Assembly (NCBI GenBank): GCA_019752915.1
Contig: JAIELO010000436.1
Span: 1-6,748, forward strand
Origin: Burkholderiaceae bacterium
Lineage (GTDB): Bacteria > Pseudomonadota > Gammaproteobacteria > Burkholderiales > Burkholderiaceae_D
DNA: 6,748 nt
Direction of reading: 5' to 3'
This document shows, in pieces, positions 5,220 through 6,748 of this stretch; the first letter of the stretch is position 1; each line of letters begins with the position of its first letter. Under the pieces are notes generated by a model. The model was not told where the DNA came from and searched no databases. It saw only the letters and a program-made list of their open reading frames with translations. A program made the translations under genes and the position numbers.

Positions 5220-6716
5220 ATGACCGAACTCGAATTCAAATCGTTGGCCACCGACGGCTACAACCGTATCCCGCTGATCGCTGAAGCCTTTGCCGATCTC
5301 GAAACCCCGCTGACCCTGTACCTGAAACTGGCGCAAACCCAGAACGCCGGCAAGAACACCTTCCTGCTGGAGTCGGTGGTCGGTGGCGAGCGTTTCGGCC
5401 GCTTCTCCTTCATCGGTCTGCCTGCAACGACGGTGCTGCGCACCTTCGGCAACCGCACCGAAATCGTCAAGAACGGTGCCGTCATCGAAACCCACGAAGG
5501 CAATCCGCTCGACTTCATCGAGAGCTACCAGAAACGCTTCAAGGTCGCCCTGCGCCCCGGCATGCCACGCTTCTGCGGCGGTCTGGCCGGTTACTTCGGC
5601 TACGACACGGTACGCCACATCGAAAAGACGCTGGCCAACACCCAGCCGAAGGATGATCTGGGCCTGCCCGACATCCAGCTGATGGTGACCGAAGAACTGG
5701 CCGTGATCGACAACCTGTCCGGCAAGCTGTATCTGATCGTCTACGCCGACACCACCCAGCCGGAATCGTATTCCAAAGCGCGCCAGCGTCTGAAAGACCT
5801 GCGCGTCATGCTGCGCCGTGGTATCGATGCGCCGGTCACCAGCGCCTCGGTACGTACCGAAGCGGTGCGCGAATTCGCCAAGGAAGACTATCTGAAAGCG
5901 GTGGCCCGCGCCCACGAATACGTGATGGCCGGTGACCTGATGCAGGTGCAGATCGGCCAGCGCATCCGCAAGCCTTACGTCGATTCGCCGCTGACCTTGT
6001 ACCGCGCGCTGCGTTCGCTGAACCCGTCGCCGTATATGTACTTCTACAATTTCGGCGATATGCAGATCGTTGGCGCGTCGCCGGAAATTCTGGTGCGTAA
6101 CGAGACCCTGCCGGACGGCGAGAAAAAAGTCACGCTGCGTCCAATCGCCGGTACCCGCCCACGCGGTGCCACCCCGGAACGCGACGCCGAACTGGCCACC
6201 GAACTGCTGGCCGATCCGAAAGAAATCGCCGAACACGTGATGCTGATCGATCTGGCGCGCAATGATCTGGGGCGTATCTCGGAAACCGGCTCGGTGAAAG
6301 TCACCGACCGTCTGGTGATCGAAAAATATTCGCATGTCCAGCACATCGTCTCCAACGTCGAAGGCAAACTGAAAAACGGCCTGTCGAATCTGGACGTGCT
6401 GCGCGCCACCTTCCCGGCCGGCACCCTGACCGGCGCGCCGAAAGTACGGGCCATGGAAGTCATCGACGAGCTGGAAATTTCCAAGCGCGGGATCTATGGC
6501 GGCGCCTGCGGCTACCTGTCGTTCGGCGGCGAAATGGATGTCGCAATCGCGATCCGTACCGGCGTCATCAAGGACGGCATGCTGTACGTGCAGGCTGCTG
6601 CCGGCATCGTCGCCGACTCGATTCCGGAAATGGAATGGCAGGAAACTGAAAACAAGGCGCGCGCAGTTTTGCGTGCGGCTGAACAGGTGCAGGATGGGCT
6701 GGACCGCAATTTCTGA
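5220..6716 (+). CDS. trpE: Anthranilate synthase component I
   Basis: TrpE converts chorismate to anthranilate, the first committed step of tryptophan synthesis, using ammonia delivered by the TrpG glutaminase subunit in the cytoplasm. The protein is complete at 498 residues, usual for this class. The N-terminal domain has LLES (49-52), the Trp feedback-inhibition region, then GGERFGRFSFIG. The chorismate-binding domain (from about residue 222) shows GDLMQVQIGQR, NPSPYMYFYNF (268-278, also lining the Trp site), GASPEILVR, RPIAGTRPRG (307-316), HVMLIDLARNDLGR, VQHIVSNVEGKL, FPAGTLTGAPK (398-408), YGGACGYLSFGG, and the C-terminal VQAAAGIVADSIPEMEWQETENKA. No fused glutaminase domain is present, so a separate trpG is expected; the 32 bases after the stop are too few to show it. 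Expression is probably controlled by the upstream leader/attenuator and by Trp feedback on the enzyme. PabB is the close alternative, but the Trp leader settles the choice. Confidence 0.97.
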   Translation: MTELEFKSLATDGYNRIPLIAEAFADLETPLTLYLKLAQTQNAGKNTFLLESVVGGERFGRFSFIGLPATTVLRTFGNRTEIVKNGAVIETHEGNPLDFIESYQKRFKVALRPGMPRFCGGLAGYFGYDTVRHIEKTLANTQPKDDLGLPDIQLMVTEELAVIDNLSGKLYLIVYADTTQPESYSKARQRLKDLRVMLRRGIDAPVTSASVRTEAVREFAKEDYLKAVARAHEYVMAGDLMQVQIGQRIRKPYVDSPLTLYRALRSLNPSPYMYFYNFGDMQIVGASPEILVRNETLPDGEKKVTLRPIAGTRPRGATPERDAELATELLADPKEIAEHVMLIDLARNDLGRISETGSVKVTDRLVIEKYSHVQHIVSNVEGKLKNGLSNLDVLRATFPAGTLTGAPKVRAMEVIDELEISKRGIYGGACGYLSFGGEMDVAIAIRTGVIKDGMLYVQAAAGIVADSIPEMEWQETENKARAVLRAAEQVQDGLDRNF

Positions 6717-6734
6717 CGCGATCAGGTCTTGTCT

Positions 6735-6748
6735 CGGCACTTATGCCG
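6735..6748. other. Short perfect inverted repeat at the window edge, after trpE
   Basis: CGGCA-CTTA-TGCCG forms a 5-bp stem that ends exactly at the last base, so it may be part of a longer hairpin. It could be an intergenic hairpin before the next trp gene or chance. An ATG at 6743 lies within it, with no ribosome site. Confidence 0.3.

Noticed and set aside
5184..6740. 518-residue open frame on the minus strand opposite trpE
   Set aside because: It mirrors trpE codons in a GC-rich gene, its translation is His/Gln/Arg/Asp-rich without any family look, and trpE itself is unmistakable.

Overview
The window looks like ordinary chromosome of a betaproteobacterium, most likely Burkholderiales and probably Oxalobacteraceae (Herbaspirillum, Herminiimonas or Collimonas relatives). 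This is inferred from the protein sequences, the GC-rich codon use and the gene order mltA / apaG / rpe-gph-trpE, and rests on recall rather than a search.

Left part (1-1640): the 5' end of a crotonase-family gene (enoyl-CoA hydratase type) runs leftward off the window. Its first ~54 residues are typical, but the rest does not look like the family. Divergent from it is a gene for a 12-helix MFS exporter. Its 3' end faces mltA across 29 bp, and a hairpin lies on the exporter's stop codon.

Middle part (1640-3621): mltA (outer-membrane lytic transglycosylase lipoprotein) and apaG lie on the minus strand. Between them, on the plus strand, sits a 53-residue single-pass membrane protein gene whose start is only 10 bp from the mltA start. 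A promoter region separates apaG from the rightward genes.

Right part (3622-6748): rpe and gph are 1 bp apart and encode ribulose-phosphate 3-epimerase and phosphoglycolate phosphatase. After them comes a regulated tryptophan locus. A sigma70-like promoter appears to be embedded in the last codons of gph, where the only two ATA codons of that gene form the -35 and -10 elements. It is followed by a 28-codon leader peptide with four Trp codons in its last eleven residues, a hairpin with six T's (attenuator), a good ribosome binding site, and complete trpE (anthranilate synthase component I). The next trp gene lies beyond the edge.

I see no mobile element, CRISPR array, RNA gene or defence system. 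The most interesting points are the trp leader with its embedded promoter and unclear antiterminator, the broken-looking crotonase end, and the small membrane protein gene placed antisense between apaG and mltA.
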